In this document: in pieces, positions 10,098 to 19,182 of the stretch
Numbering within the stretch: the stretch's first letter is position 1
How the letters are laid out: each line of letters begins with the position of its first letter
NCBI GenBank assembly: GCA_963849005.1
Contig: CAWKGC010000019.1
Span: 186,001 to 250,000 of the forward strand
Direction of reading: 5' to 3'
DNA: 64,000 nucleotides
From: CAWKGC01 sp963849005
GTDB lineage: Bacteria; Pseudomonadota; Gammaproteobacteria; Burkholderiales; Usitatibacteraceae
Notes under the pieces: generated by a model
What the model was told of the DNA's origin: nothing
Database searches by the model: none
Seen by the model: the letters and a program-made list of their open reading frames with translations, nothing else
Program-made: the position numbers and the translations under genes

Positions 10098-10395
10098 TGC
10101 GCCAGGCTCCGGGGTTGCCGTCGTTGGCGCCACGATCTCCCGGATGCGCGATCAGGGGAATTCGAAATCGCGGAAATCGATTTGGGATTCCGGCTTGACT
10201 TTCCTCTGGCGCCTGTCCCCATGCCGTCGATCGGCAGGGGACGCGGCGATATGGGGCAATGAAAGCTGACCTGTTTCTTCACCCCACGAGGCGATTCTCC
10301 CGAATCAGGTCTCGCGGAATTTCATTTGCGTTTACTACTCCCTGTTGGCCGAGCGCAAGGACATCCAGGGCCGGGCAAGCTTCGAGGCGCGGGTG
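10098..10395. other. Gap before the two pilin-like genes
   Basis: About 298 bases between the mshK-like gene and the first pilin-like gene. I find no convincing gene: a 71-codon minus-strand frame at 10282-10067 overlaps the pilin start and looks spurious. The gap is long enough for a separate promoter for the pilin pair, but I see no good sigma-70 or sigma-54 match. Confidence 0.4.
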
Positions 10396-10797
10396 TCAGG
10401 TGCCTGAGGGCGAGCCCGGCGTCTTTTGCCCGGGTCTTGGCAGCGCGGGTTCCGCCGCAGCAGGCGGTAGAGCAGGAGGCTGTGGAGGCGTCGCGACATA
10501 AGACTGCACATTGCGCGGTTGCAGGTGTGCCTCGGCCTTCGCACCCTTGACGTCGAAGGGCTGGTTGTCGATGAACACCGTGCTCTTGCCGTCGCTGCGC
10601 TTCACGTAACCCGTGATCACGGGGTTGGCGCGAAGCCCGGAAGTTTCCGACACCGGCTCGCCGCGTTGGGCGCGATCCAGCGCGGCGCGTTCCTGCGGGG
10701 TCTGGAAAAGCGTGCCCAATGGCGCGCGGCCCTCGCCCGAAGCGTCGGCCGCAAGGAACGCAATCAATGCCAGGGCGAATCGCATGCGCACCGTCAT
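10396..10797 (-). CDS. MshK/PilP-like periplasmic protein
   Basis: A 133-residue protein starting MTVRMRFALALIAFLAADAS, a signal peptide. The body reads LGTLFQTPQERAALDRAQRGE and VITGYVKRSDGKSTVFIDNQ, a pattern found in MSHA-type cluster proteins that take the PilP/MshK/GspC position (a short beta segment that may contact the secretin). The tail is Pro/Ala rich. Its ATG overlaps the stop of the PilO-like gene (ATGA), so the genes are translationally coupled. Assignment comes from position plus the short motif; sequence identity to MshK is weak. Confidence 0.6.
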   Translation of the reverse strand: MTVRMRFALALIAFLAADASGEGRAPLGTLFQTPQERAALDRAQRGEPVSETSGLRANPVITGYVKRSDGKSTVFIDNQPFDVKGAKAEAHLQPRNVQSYVATPPQPPALPPAAAEPALPRPGQKTPGSPSGT

Positions 10798-11414
10798 TTC
10801 GGCTTCACGACGCGCTTGTCGCGCACCGTGATCCACTCCAGCCAGCACTCCGCCTCGACGCGCGCCTGGACTCCCGACTGCGTGCCGGCCTCGACGCGCT
10901 GCAGGACGCAGCGCTCGAGGTTGAAGAAGCTGCGGGGATGTTTCGCAAGGCTGTCTATGAAGCCCAGCATGTCGCCGTCGTGCGGCGCCTGCAGGCGGAA
11001 CTTCACGCGGGTTGCAAGCACGTCGATCGCCTTGAAGGACCGGGCGCCGGGCAGCAGCAGCGGCCGCTGCGGCTGGACCTCGTAGTCGAGCGACGTGACG
11101 TGGTATTCGGCCTTCAGGCGATCGACCATCTCGATCAGGTCGATGCGGCGTTCCTCGGTGAGCACGCCGCGATCGAGGAGGACACGGAACGTCTCGGCCG
11201 AGGTGCGCATGTCCTCCTGCTCCTTGCGCGCGGTCTCCAGCCTCGCCTTGGCCTGCGCGAGGCGCTGGTCCATGCTCCGGTCGTCGCGCCTTTCGAACTC
11301 GAGGTACAGGTAACTGGAGACCGCGATCGCGGCGGCGGCCGTGATCATGGCGCCGAAAGTGATCAACGGGCCGCGCAACGCGGTCAACCCGGCCCTGGAA
11401 AACAGGACGCTCAT
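10794..11414 (-). CDS. PilO/MshJ-like inner-membrane assembly protein
   Basis: A 206-residue bitopic protein: cytoplasmic N-terminus, one membrane helix around residues 15-38 (PLITFGAMITAAAAIAVSSY), then a charged coiled coil (RSMDQRLAQAKARLETARKEQ) and an alpha/beta periplasmic domain. This is the PilO/GspM plan, so it likely pairs with the PilN-like part of the next upstream protein in the inner-membrane platform. Four-base overlaps on both sides (with the mshI-like and mshK-like genes) show a tight operon. Confidence 0.65.
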   Translation of the reverse strand: MSVLFSRAGLTALRGPLITFGAMITAAAAIAVSSYLYLEFERRDDRSMDQRLAQAKARLETARKEQEDMRTSAETFRVLLDRGVLTEERRIDLIEMVDRLKAEYHVTSLDYEVQPQRPLLLPGARSFKAIDVLATRVKFRLQAPHDGDMLGFIDSLAKHPRSFFNLERCVLQRVEAGTQSGVQARVEAECWLEWITVRDKRVVKPK

Positions 11415-13042
11415 GTCCTGCCTCCCAACGGGCGCGATACACGCACCACGAACCGGCCTTCGCGCTTGCCATCGGTCCGCCCGGCAAATCTCGCGCTGAT
11501 CGACGCGCCGGGCTTGGTGTCCAGCGGAGACTCGACCAGCGACGCCTCGTAGCCGGGAAGCGCGTTCAGGCCGGCCACGAACTTGTCCACCTCGGCGATC
11601 GCGCCCCGGTAGTTTTCGTCGAGCACGGCGACCGTGGCCTCGATGATGGCGACCTGGTTTCGTCCGCCGGCATATTCACCCGGGGCCGGATCCGGTGCGG
11701 AAGGCGGCGGGGCGGCCTGCGCGCCGTCGGCCGGCTTCACGATCGACTTCACGTTCGGCGGAGTCCGCGGCGGGGACGGCTTGATCACGGGGGCGACCTT
11801 GCCTTCCGGGCTGGCTTGCCATGCGACCTGCAAGAGCCGCACCTGCGGGTGGGCCGAGACGACGTTGCTCACGGGAACGAGAAAATCGTAAAGCGACGGG
11901 CTGTCCTTGAGCACGGCATTGAACAGGGCCACGCTGTCGCGCATCGTTTCGCCCGCGACGCCCTGCACGGGCAGGCTGCGCTCGAGCAGCTGGGCCTGCC
12001 GGGTGAGGTCGGCCGTCTCGCCGCCCAGGTCCGCGTCGCGCGTGAGGTTCTGCAGCGCCGAGAAAAGATTGATGCTTCCCCAGATCACGCCGGCCAGGAG
12101 CGCGGCGGAGCCCACTGCGCGAAGCACGCCGCGGGCGTTGCGAAGCACGCCGAAGCGCCGCTGCTCCGCCGAGGCGTAGAAATTCGGGGCCGGCCGTTTC
12201 GCGAACAGGTGCACGAGCAGCTCTTCCGCGGAAGAGCCGATCGGCGGCGGCTTCAGTCCGATCTTCTGCGCCACCTGGTCGCTGTCGAGGACCCGGTATT
12301 GCATCTGCGCGAAGCCGCGCAGCGGCGGCGCCACGACGGGCTTGTCCTTGGGGTGGCAGACGACGCAGACTTCGAGCAGGTCGCTCGCGGCGAACGAGCG
12401 CAGGTTGTCGAGGTATTGCCAGGTGCGCGTGGTCTCCTCGGCGATCGCCTCCCCGAGCGTGAGGCCGCCCTGCAGCAGGTCGGACGCCAGGCGCGTGAAC
12501 TTCACCTCCTCGCCCTTGAAGTAGGTCTGCCGCAATGCCCCGCCCGGCGTAAGCGTGACCAGCAGCGTATGCGGGAACTCGAGTCCCAGCGCCTTGAGGA
12601 GCTCCCCGCTGTATACCGCCGCGGAATTCACGCTGATGAGGGGCACTTCCAGCTTTTCGAGGACGTCCATCCACGGCCGCAGGACCTCGGCATTGGTGAT
12701 CGCCGCATAGATGACCCGGTCGTCCCGCCGGCCATCGGCCTCCCGGCCCTGGACGATCGCCTGCCGGTAGGTCGCGCCGCGGAATACCTGGGTGAGCCGG
12801 CGCGCGAGCACCGCAGCCTGGTCCTTGCCGCCCAGGTGGGCGATGGTGTCCATGCGGAAGTCTTCCTCGGCGAGATCCACGAGGAGGCAGGTGGGCAGCG
12901 CGCGCAGCCCGGCGAGGTGGCGCTCGAACTCGGTGACGCCGGATTCCGAGATCTCGAACTCGCGGCGCGCGGTGAAGCCCCTGGCGCCGCGGGTCAGCGA
13001 GACGAGCTTTTCGTTGGTGAGGTAGAGGTAGTGCCTGGACAT
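11411..13042 (-). CDS. MshI-like protein, PilM-PilN type fusion
   Basis: A 543-residue protein with two parts. Residues 1-280 look like a PilM/GspL actin-like domain (LLVDLAEEDF, VPLISVNSAAVYSGELLKALG). A membrane helix at about 308-328 (AVGSAALLAGVIWGSINLF) is followed by a long periplasmic region with a Pro-rich linker and a PilN-like alpha/beta domain ending VVRVSRPLGGRT. In T4P systems PilM and PilN are usually separate; MshI and GspL join them. It lies 14 bases after mshG and overlaps the mshJ-like gene. Role: cytoplasmic-to-periplasmic platform link. Confidence 0.65.
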   Translation of the reverse strand: MSRHYLYLTNEKLVSLTRGARGFTARREFEISESGVTEFERHLAGLRALPTCLLVDLAEEDFRMDTIAHLGGKDQAAVLARRLTQVFRGATYRQAIVQGREADGRRDDRVIYAAITNAEVLRPWMDVLEKLEVPLISVNSAAVYSGELLKALGLEFPHTLLVTLTPGGALRQTYFKGEEVKFTRLASDLLQGGLTLGEAIAEETTRTWQYLDNLRSFAASDLLEVCVVCHPKDKPVVAPPLRGFAQMQYRVLDSDQVAQKIGLKPPPIGSSAEELLVHLFAKRPAPNFYASAEQRRFGVLRNARGVLRAVGSAALLAGVIWGSINLFSALQNLTRDADLGGETADLTRQAQLLERSLPVQGVAGETMRDSVALFNAVLKDSPSLYDFLVPVSNVVSAHPQVRLLQVAWQASPEGKVAPVIKPSPPRTPPNVKSIVKPADGAQAAPPPSAPDPAPGEYAGGRNQVAIIEATVAVLDENYRGAIAEVDKFVAGLNALPGYEASLVESPLDTKPGASISARFAGRTDGKREGRFVVRVSRPLGGRT

Positions 13043-13055
13043 GGCCGCTTGCGGT

Positions 13056-14258
13056 TCAGAACTTGATCTTGCTGATCACGTCGTAGATCGGCAGGAAGAT
13101 CGCGTAGAGGATGCCGCCGATCAGCAGCCCCAGCACGATGGTCGTCGCCGGCCCGATCAGCTGCTGCATCTTCGCCACGCTTTCGCGCACCTGGCGGTTG
13201 TAGAAGTAGCTCACGTTGAGGAGTGCCACGTCCAGGCCGCCGGTCGACTCCCCGACCTTCAGCATGCGCAGGACCAGCGGCGGGAAAAGTTGCGTCGCGG
13301 CAAATGCCTGCATGATGCCCTGCCCCTCGGAGATGCTGCGGCCCACGCGCTTCAGCCCGTCTTCCATGACGCGGTTGCCCGAGATCTTCTCGCAGATCTG
13401 GATGCAGTCGAGCACGCTGATCCCGGCCTTGTAGAGGATGGCGAAGAAAGTGGAGAAGCGCGCGAGGATGATCTTCTGCTGGACCTCGCCCCAGATGGGC
13501 AGCTTGAGCGACAGCGCGTCCAGCCGGTGGGCGGCCTTCTCGCTGGTGCGCACGAAGATGAACACGGCAATCCCGATGACGACCGGCACGCCGATCAGCC
13601 ACGGCCAGTAGTTCACGAAGATGTTCGAGATGAAGATCAGGACGACGGTTTCCCGCGGCAGCGTCGGCACGAGCGTCTTGAAGGTCGAGGCGAGCTGCGG
13701 GACGAGGAAGATCATGAGCACGAAGATCACCACCATGATCACGCCGAAGGTCACCATCGGGTAGATCAGGGCGCGCTTGGCCTGCGTGCCCATCTCGTCT
13801 TGCCACTTGAGGTTCTCGGTGAGCACGTCCAGCACTTCGGTGAGCTGCCCGCTCTGCTCGCCGGCGCGCACCAGCGCGCAGAAGACGGAGTCGAATGCGT
13901 AAGGGTGGTTGCCCATCGCGTCCGACAGCTTCAGGCCGCCCTCGATGTCCTCGAGCAGGCTCGCCACCACCTGGCGGAAGGAGGGAGTGTCGACCGTGTC
14001 GCGCAGGTCGGTGAGCGCCTCGATGATGTTGACGCCGGCGCCGAGCAGCTGCGACAGGTGGAAGCAGAACGTGATCAGCTCCGGCCGGGTCACCCGCCGG
14101 CGGCGCAGGATCGTGTTCTTCTTGACCGGGTCGAAGTTGATCAGGTCGAGGCCGAGGCGCTTCAGCCTCAACTCGAGGTCGATGGCGTTGATCGCGTCGA
14201 GGCTGCCGGAGGAAATGTCGCCCTCGTCGTCGACGGCGCGGTAGGTGAAGAGCGCCAT
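13056..14258 (-). CDS. mshG: Type II secretion/type IV pilus platform protein (GspF/PilC/MshG family)
   Basis: A 400-residue inner-membrane platform protein with two T2SSF repeats. It begins MALFTYRAVDDEGDISSGSLDA, the usual GspF/PilC opening, then FCFHLSQLLGAGVNIIEAL in the first repeat and FSTFFAILYKAGISVLDCI in the second, with three membrane segments. It couples the ATPase to pilin polymerisation. It lies 16 bases downstream of the ATPase gene. The MshG name rests on cluster context. Confidence 0.88.
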   Translation of the reverse strand: MALFTYRAVDDEGDISSGSLDAINAIDLELRLKRLGLDLINFDPVKKNTILRRRRVTRPELITFCFHLSQLLGAGVNIIEALTDLRDTVDTPSFRQVVASLLEDIEGGLKLSDAMGNHPYAFDSVFCALVRAGEQSGQLTEVLDVLTENLKWQDEMGTQAKRALIYPMVTFGVIMVVIFVLMIFLVPQLASTFKTLVPTLPRETVVLIFISNIFVNYWPWLIGVPVVIGIAVFIFVRTSEKAAHRLDALSLKLPIWGEVQQKIILARFSTFFAILYKAGISVLDCIQICEKISGNRVMEDGLKRVGRSISEGQGIMQAFAATQLFPPLVLRMLKVGESTGGLDVALLNVSYFYNRQVRESVAKMQQLIGPATTIVLGLLIGGILYAIFLPIYDVISKIKF

Positions 14259-14274
14259 GGCAGGGGGCTCGCCG

Positions 14275-15988
14275 CTAGATCACGCGGTCGGTCAGGTCCA
14301 CCACGCGCGAGATTTCCTCGAGGCTGGTCTGGCCTGCGAGCACGCGGGCGATCGCATCGTCGGCAAGCGTGCGGAAGCCCTTGCGCGAGGCCGCGTTGCG
14401 CAGCTCCCGCCCGGTCGCCCGGCGCGCGATGAGCTCGTCGGTCTCCGCGTCGAGCTTGAAGAGTTCCATGATCGCCATGCGGCCGCGGTAGCCCTGCTGG
14501 TCGCACTTGACGCAGTCCGACGGCCTGGTAGACCACGCGGGTGTCGCCATCGGCCAGGCCGAGGAGCCGGCGCGTCGAGCTGTCGAGCACCTGGGGCTTG
14601 CGGCAATGGACGCAGATCTTGCGCATCAGGCGCTGCGCGATCACGCCGATGATGTTGCCCGCCATGATGTCGGGCAGCACGCCCAGGTCCATGAGGCGCG
14701 GCACCGCGCCGATCGACGAGTTGGTGTGCAGCGTCGAGTACACCTGGTGGCCGGTCATGGCCGCGCGGAACGCCATCTCGGCGGTCTCCTGGTCGCGTAT
14801 CTCGCCGACCAGGATGATGTCGGGGTCCTGGCGCATCATCGAGCGGATGCCCGAGGCGAAGTCGAGCTTCACCACCTCGTTCACCGAGGTCTGGCGGATC
14901 ATCGCCATCGGGTATTCGACCGGATCCTCGAGCGTCATGATGTTGACCGCCTCGGTGTTGATGTAGGAAAGGATCGAGTAGAGCGTCGTGGTCTTGCCGC
15001 TGCCGGTGGGGCCGGTGACGAGGATGATCCCCTCGGGCCGCGCCAGCATCAGCTTGAGCGTCTTCAGCTCCTCGGGCTGCAGGCCGAGCTCCTCCAGCGG
15101 GACGATGCCCTTGTCGCGGTCGAGGATGCGCAGCACGAGGTTCTCGCCGTGCGTGGTCGGCTGCGCGGAAACGCGGAAGTCGACCTGGTGCCCGGAAAGC
15201 ATGAGGGAGATGCGGCCGTCCTGCGGCGCGCGCGTCTCCGCGATGTTCATCCCGCTCATCACCTTGAGGCGCACCACCATCGCCGACCAGTAGTTCTTGT
15301 GCAGGCTGCGGATCTGCCTCAGCACGCCGTCGATGCGGTAGCGGATGCGCAGGAACCCGGTCTCGGGCTCGAAGTGGATGTCGGAGGCGCTGCGCTTGAC
15401 CGCGTCGTGCAGCAGCGCGTCGATGAGGCGCACCACCGGCTGGCTGTACTCGTCGAGGTCGGTGGCGAGGCTCTGGTAGTCGATCTCGCCGGTCTCGATC
15501 TCGTTGAGGATCCCGTCGATCGAGAGCTCGTAGCCGTAGTGGTGCTCGATGCCGATGGAGACGTCGGATTCGCGCGCGAGCACCTGCTCGATGCGGACGT
15601 CCTCGCGCATGAGGGCGCGTATCTGGTCGAGTGCCACGACGTTGGCCGGGTCGGAGACCGCGAGCAGCATCACTTTCTTTTCCGCGTCGTAGCTCACCGG
15701 CAGGACGTGGAAGCGGCGTGCGATGTCCTTGGGCACCAACGCGATGGCGGCGGGGTCGACGATGGTGTTCTCGATGTCGATCGAGACCTGCCCGAGCGTC
15801 TCGGACAGGATGTCGCGGATCGTCGCCTCGGTGACGAAGCCGAGCTGCACCAGCACCTTGCCCAGCGGCGTCTTGAATTTCTTCTGCTCGGTGAGCGCGA
15901 TGTTCAGCTGGTCGGGGCTGATGATGCCCTTGGTAAGGAGGGTCTGCCCGAGCGGGATCTGGGCGAGCGGTGTCTGCATGGTTCCCAT
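14275..15988 (-). CDS. mshE: Assembly ATPase (GspE/PilB/MshE family), one frameshift
   Basis: About 570 residues after repair. It has an N-terminal MshEN-type domain (ITLTKGIISPDQLNIAL-like, FKTPLGKVLVQLGFVT), the Walker A GPTGSGKTTTLYS, the Asp box LEDPVEYP, Walker B DIILVGEIRDQETAE and a metal-binding CVHCRKP...CVKCDQQGYRGR. At about 14520 the frame breaks between VVYQAVG and CVKCDQQ; removing one A restores it. MshEN domains can bind cyclic di-GMP (established for Vibrio MshE). The ATG at 15988 is 6 bases beyond the TPR gene stop; an ATG three codons later is also possible. Confidence 0.85.
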
Positions 15989-15993
15989 TGTGC

Positions 15994-17163
15994 TCAGGGC
16001 CTCAGTTCCTCGACGCGGCGCGTGACGAGGTTGCGGTCGAACTGGACGGCCTGCTTCTGCCCTGCGGCGAGCGAACGCTGGTAGTAATCGCGCGCCACCC
16101 GCGCCTGCCCGAGATGGTCCAGGCTGACGGCGAGGTTGTATGCCGCGTCCGCGTTTTCGGGGTCCAGCCTGTACGCCTCGAAAAACGACTGCTGCGCCTC
16201 GGTCCAGCGGTTCTGCGATGCGTACAGGTTGCCCAGCGCCATTTGCAGCGCGGACGAGGAGGGATGGCGCGAGAGATCGGCGCGCAGCTGCGCTTCGAGC
16301 TGCTCGGGCGCGGACTTGTCGGCCATGGCGGCCAGCCCGGCCATCGCGCCGGGATTCTTCGGGTCGATCTCGAGGGCGCGGCGAAAATGGCGCAAGGCGC
16401 CGGCGCGGTCGCCGGTGCGCGCGGCGACGGTGCCCAGCCCGAGCTGGGCATCGACATTGAACGGCTCGGCGGCCTGCGCCGCCTCGTAGCTGCGCTTGGC
16501 CGCGGCGAAATCGCCTCGCTTGAGCGCGTCGTAGCCCTGGGCGATATCCGGATGGACGCGCGGCGGGTCGAGCGACCGCGACATCTTGAGCGGCGCTGCG
16601 GGCGCCGCGCCGCCGCTTTCGCGGAGCAGGCTCATCACTGCCGCCTCGGCCGCCTGCGGTTGCGGGCGCGTCTTGGGCGCCTCCCCGGCGATTCCAGCGG
16701 TGTTCGGCACGGCAATCGGTGGCATGCCGCTCGCGGAGGCAACGGGATCGGCCGGCTTGCCGGTCGTGGCCGTCCCGGTTGCGGCCTGGGGAGCGGGTGG
16801 CGCTGCCTTCCTGGGCGGCCAGGGCGCGGCGACGGTCGGCGTGTTCAGGCGATTCCATTCCCACCAGAAATAAGCGCCGGCGGCGGCGGCCAGGAACAAC
16901 AGCCCGGCAACCGCGGCCCACTTTTTCCGGTTGCTTGCGACTGGCCCGGCCTGCTTGGCGGTGAAGACGCTCCTTGCCGCATCGCGATCGGCCTGGGGCA
17001 CGGGCTTTTCCGCGACGACCGCCTCGGGCATGCCCTCCAGCTCGAGCTTTGCCACGACCGGCGCAGGGGCCGGCCTTGCGGGGGGGGGCTCAGGCGCGCT
17101 CGTGCCCTGCTTGGCCTGCTTTTCCTGTTCGGCGCGCTTGAGGGCGTCGAGCAGGATGCTCAT
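15994..17163 (-). CDS. TPR-domain assembly protein, MshN-like
   Basis: A 389-residue protein beginning MSILLDALKRAEQEKQ, an opening shared with GspB/MshN proteins. A Pro-rich stretch leads to one membrane helix near 82-102 (AAVAGLLFLAAAAGAYFWW), a second Pro/Ala linker, and at least four tetratricopeptide repeats from about 205 to 370. The periplasmic TPR part presumably helps secretin or pilus assembly. It overlaps mshL by 4 bases and is followed by mshE, the Vibrio order L-(M)-N-E with M moved upstream. Function is inferred from architecture. Confidence 0.7.
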   Translation of the reverse strand: MSILLDALKRAEQEKQAKQGTSAPEPPPARPAPAPVVAKLELEGMPEAVVAEKPVPQADRDAARSVFTAKQAGPVASNRKKWAAVAGLLFLAAAAGAYFWWEWNRLNTPTVAAPWPPRKAAPPAPQAATGTATTGKPADPVASASGMPPIAVPNTAGIAGEAPKTRPQPQAAEAAVMSLLRESGGAAPAAPLKMSRSLDPPRVHPDIAQGYDALKRGDFAAAKRSYEAAQAAEPFNVDAQLGLGTVAARTGDRAGALRHFRRALEIDPKNPGAMAGLAAMADKSAPEQLEAQLRADLSRHPSSSALQMALGNLYASQNRWTEAQQSFFEAYRLDPENADAAYNLAVSLDHLGQARVARDYYQRSLAAGQKQAVQFDRNLVTRRVEELRP

Positions 17164-19061
17164 TGCGCATTCCTCGGCGGAGGCGGCTCCGGCGTCCCGT
17201 TCTTTGGATAGCCGATCTGCGAAATGTCGTCGATCGCCTTCTGCACCTCGGGGAACGGCAGCTGCTGGTCGCGGAAGAACTGCTTGTCAGGCAGGTACTG
17301 GCGGTAGTCCGAGAGGTCGGTCTCCACGCTGGCGTCCCTGATCACGATCGGGCGCATGAAGATCACCAGTTCGGCCTTCTGGGCCTTGTCGTTGCGGTAG
17401 CTGAACAGGTCACCGATCACCGGGACGCGGGCCATGATCGGCAGCCCGTCGCGCGACCCTTCGAAGCTGTCGGTCATCAGGCCCCCCAGCACGGCAGTCT
17501 GGCCGCTCGATACCTTGAGCACCGACTCCATCTCGCGAGTCTGCGTCTCCGGGACGAGGCTCACCACGTTGGCGAGCGCGAGCGACGGGTTGGGGTCCTT
17601 GATGAAGCCGATGATCCGCGTCACGGTCGGTCGCACGTTGACCATCACGGTACCGTTTTCGCTCACTTGCGGCGTCACGTTCATGATCAGCCCGATCGGC
17701 ACCACGTTCTGCGTGGTCGTGAACGTGGTGAGCGACGTATTGGCGTTCTGGCTGGTGTTGGCCTGCACCGTGAAGTAGACGCGGTTGTCGACGACCTTGA
17801 GGACCGCGGTCTGGTTGTTCAGGACCATCAGCTTGGGGCTCGACAGCACGCGCGTATTGCCGAACGTGGCAAGCAGCTTGATGGTGCTCGAGATATTGCC
17901 GCCCGACGCCGGGTTGGGGTTGCTGTACGAAGCGGAGAAGTAGGGCGGCAGGGCCATGTTGGCGCCGAGGAAGCTCTGGTTGAAGGTCCATCCCAGCCCG
18001 TTCTTCGCGATCGCCGCCCAGTCCACTCCCGACTGGTACTGGTCATTGAGCAACACCTCGACAATGGTGGCTTCGATCAGCACTTGCCGCCGCGAGGAAA
18101 CGGTGACCTGCTCCAGGAACTCGGCAACCTTCTCCTGCTGGCGGGAGGTGGCGCGCACGGTGATCACGCCCACTTCCGGATTGACGATCACGGAAGCCGC
18201 CTCGCGGAAGGTGAGCCTTTGCTCGAAGAACTCGTTCTGCGTCTGTGTCTCGCCCGGCGTGGTGATGGTGGCTCCGCCTTGCGCGTTGGTGGCATTGCGC
18301 CGTTGCTGGGCGCGCGCCTGCGTGCTTGTCGAGTTCGATTGCCCCCGGTTCTGGACGATGGTCTCGCTGCTGCCTTCCGGGAGCAGCTTGTCGGTTTCGC
18401 GAAGGAGGTCCTTCAGGTTCTTCTCGAGCGTCTCCCAGAAGCGGTTCTTCGAAACGCTGGTGATGGAGATCGTGGAATTGTTGGCGCCCGACGTTCCCGA
18501 CGTCGACGAGGCCGCGCCGGAGGACGATGAGGTGTTGGTGACGGTGCCCGAGAGCACGGTGGTGGAAATGCCGTAGGTCTCGTTCGTGTCGCGCGACATG
18601 TTGACGTAATCGACCCGGTAGCTCTTCAGGAAAGGCGAGTCCGGCATCACCGCGATATTGCTGCCGCTGACTTCATAGCGCATGTCCACCTGGCTGGCGA
18701 TGCGCTTGAGGATCTGCCCGAGCGGCTGGTCGATCGCATTGAGCGTGACCGTGCCTTCGATGCCGCCGTGGATGTCGATGTTGACGCCCGCCTCCTTCGC
18801 CACGGCGAGCAGGACGTCCTGGACGCGGGCGTTGACGACGACGATGTTGTACTTGGCCTCGGCGGCGGCTGCGCGCGGCTCGGGAGGAAGGGCGACCTGG
18901 CTGGCCGGAGGAGGAATCGCAGCCGGTACCGCCGCGGCCGGAACTACGGTTGCCGGCATCGACGTTCCCAGATGGTTGCCGGTCGTCTGGATCGGCTGCG
19001 TGCCGCAGCCTCCCAGCAGAACCACCGTCCCGATTGATGCCGCTAGCAATACTGCGCGCAT
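17160..19061 (-). CDS. mshL: Secretin, pilus (MSHA-type) biogenesis protein MshL
   Basis: A 633-residue outer-membrane secretin. It carries a lipoprotein signal with the lipobox LLGGC (Cys19). An STN-like domain follows (VQDVLLAVAKEAGVNIDI), then N-domains with a long Ser/Thr/Asn insert (170-280), and the secretin core with VLIEATIVEVLLNDQYQSGVDW, TRVLSSPKLMVLNNQTA and VPVIGDLFSYRNDKAQKAELVIFMRP. It would form the ring through which the fibre exits. A candidate promoter lies about 60 bases upstream, so transcription may start here as well as at the regulator. Confidence 0.9.
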   Translation of the reverse strand: MRAVLLAASIGTVVLLGGCGTQPIQTTGNHLGTSMPATVVPAAAVPAAIPPPASQVALPPEPRAAAAEAKYNIVVVNARVQDVLLAVAKEAGVNIDIHGGIEGTVTLNAIDQPLGQILKRIASQVDMRYEVSGSNIAVMPDSPFLKSYRVDYVNMSRDTNETYGISTTVLSGTVTNTSSSSGAASSTSGTSGANNSTISITSVSKNRFWETLEKNLKDLLRETDKLLPEGSSETIVQNRGQSNSTSTQARAQQRRNATNAQGGATITTPGETQTQNEFFEQRLTFREAASVIVNPEVGVITVRATSRQQEKVAEFLEQVTVSSRRQVLIEATIVEVLLNDQYQSGVDWAAIAKNGLGWTFNQSFLGANMALPPYFSASYSNPNPASGGNISSTIKLLATFGNTRVLSSPKLMVLNNQTAVLKVVDNRVYFTVQANTSQNANTSLTTFTTTQNVVPIGLIMNVTPQVSENGTVMVNVRPTVTRIIGFIKDPNPSLALANVVSLVPETQTREMESVLKVSSGQTAVLGGLMTDSFEGSRDGLPIMARVPVIGDLFSYRNDKAQKAELVIFMRPIVIRDASVETDLSDYRQYLPDKQFFRDQQLPFPEVQKAIDDISQIGYPKNGTPEPPPPRNAQ

Positions 19062-19118
19062 TGTTGAGAAATGATCGCTAAATAGTTGTTTTGGGGGAGG
19101 AAAGGCTCAGCCGAGCCG

Positions 19119-19147
19119 ATTATCGACTGACAGGGTGCAAAACGCAA
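19119..19147 (-). promoter_or_regulatory. Candidate sigma-70 promoter before mshL
   Basis: On the minus strand TTGCGT (19147-19142) and GATAAT (19124-19119) are separated by 17 bases, about 58 bases before mshL. The -10 is good and the -35 keeps only TTG. A GGCTC/GAGCC hairpin (19103-19116) lies between the promoter and the start. Confidence 0.4.
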
Positions 19148-19182
19148 TGCACAAGGGCACAGCGCCGCACCGGATTCCCGCT

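Noticed and set aside
10067..10282. A 71-codon minus-strand frame before the pilin-like gene
   Set aside because: It overlaps the start of the real gene in another frame, has no ribosome site and no recognisable feature.
14168..16921. A 917-codon minus-strand frame joining the TPR gene region to mshE
   Set aside because: Its first third is the wrong frame of the TPR gene; only the mshE part is real.
19135..19152. Sigma-54 promoter before mshL (TTGCA with partial -24 element) and a GTGCA/TGCAC inverted repeat
   Set aside because: The -12 element is present but the essential GG at -24 is missing, so it cannot be supported as a sigma-54 promoter despite the nearby activator.
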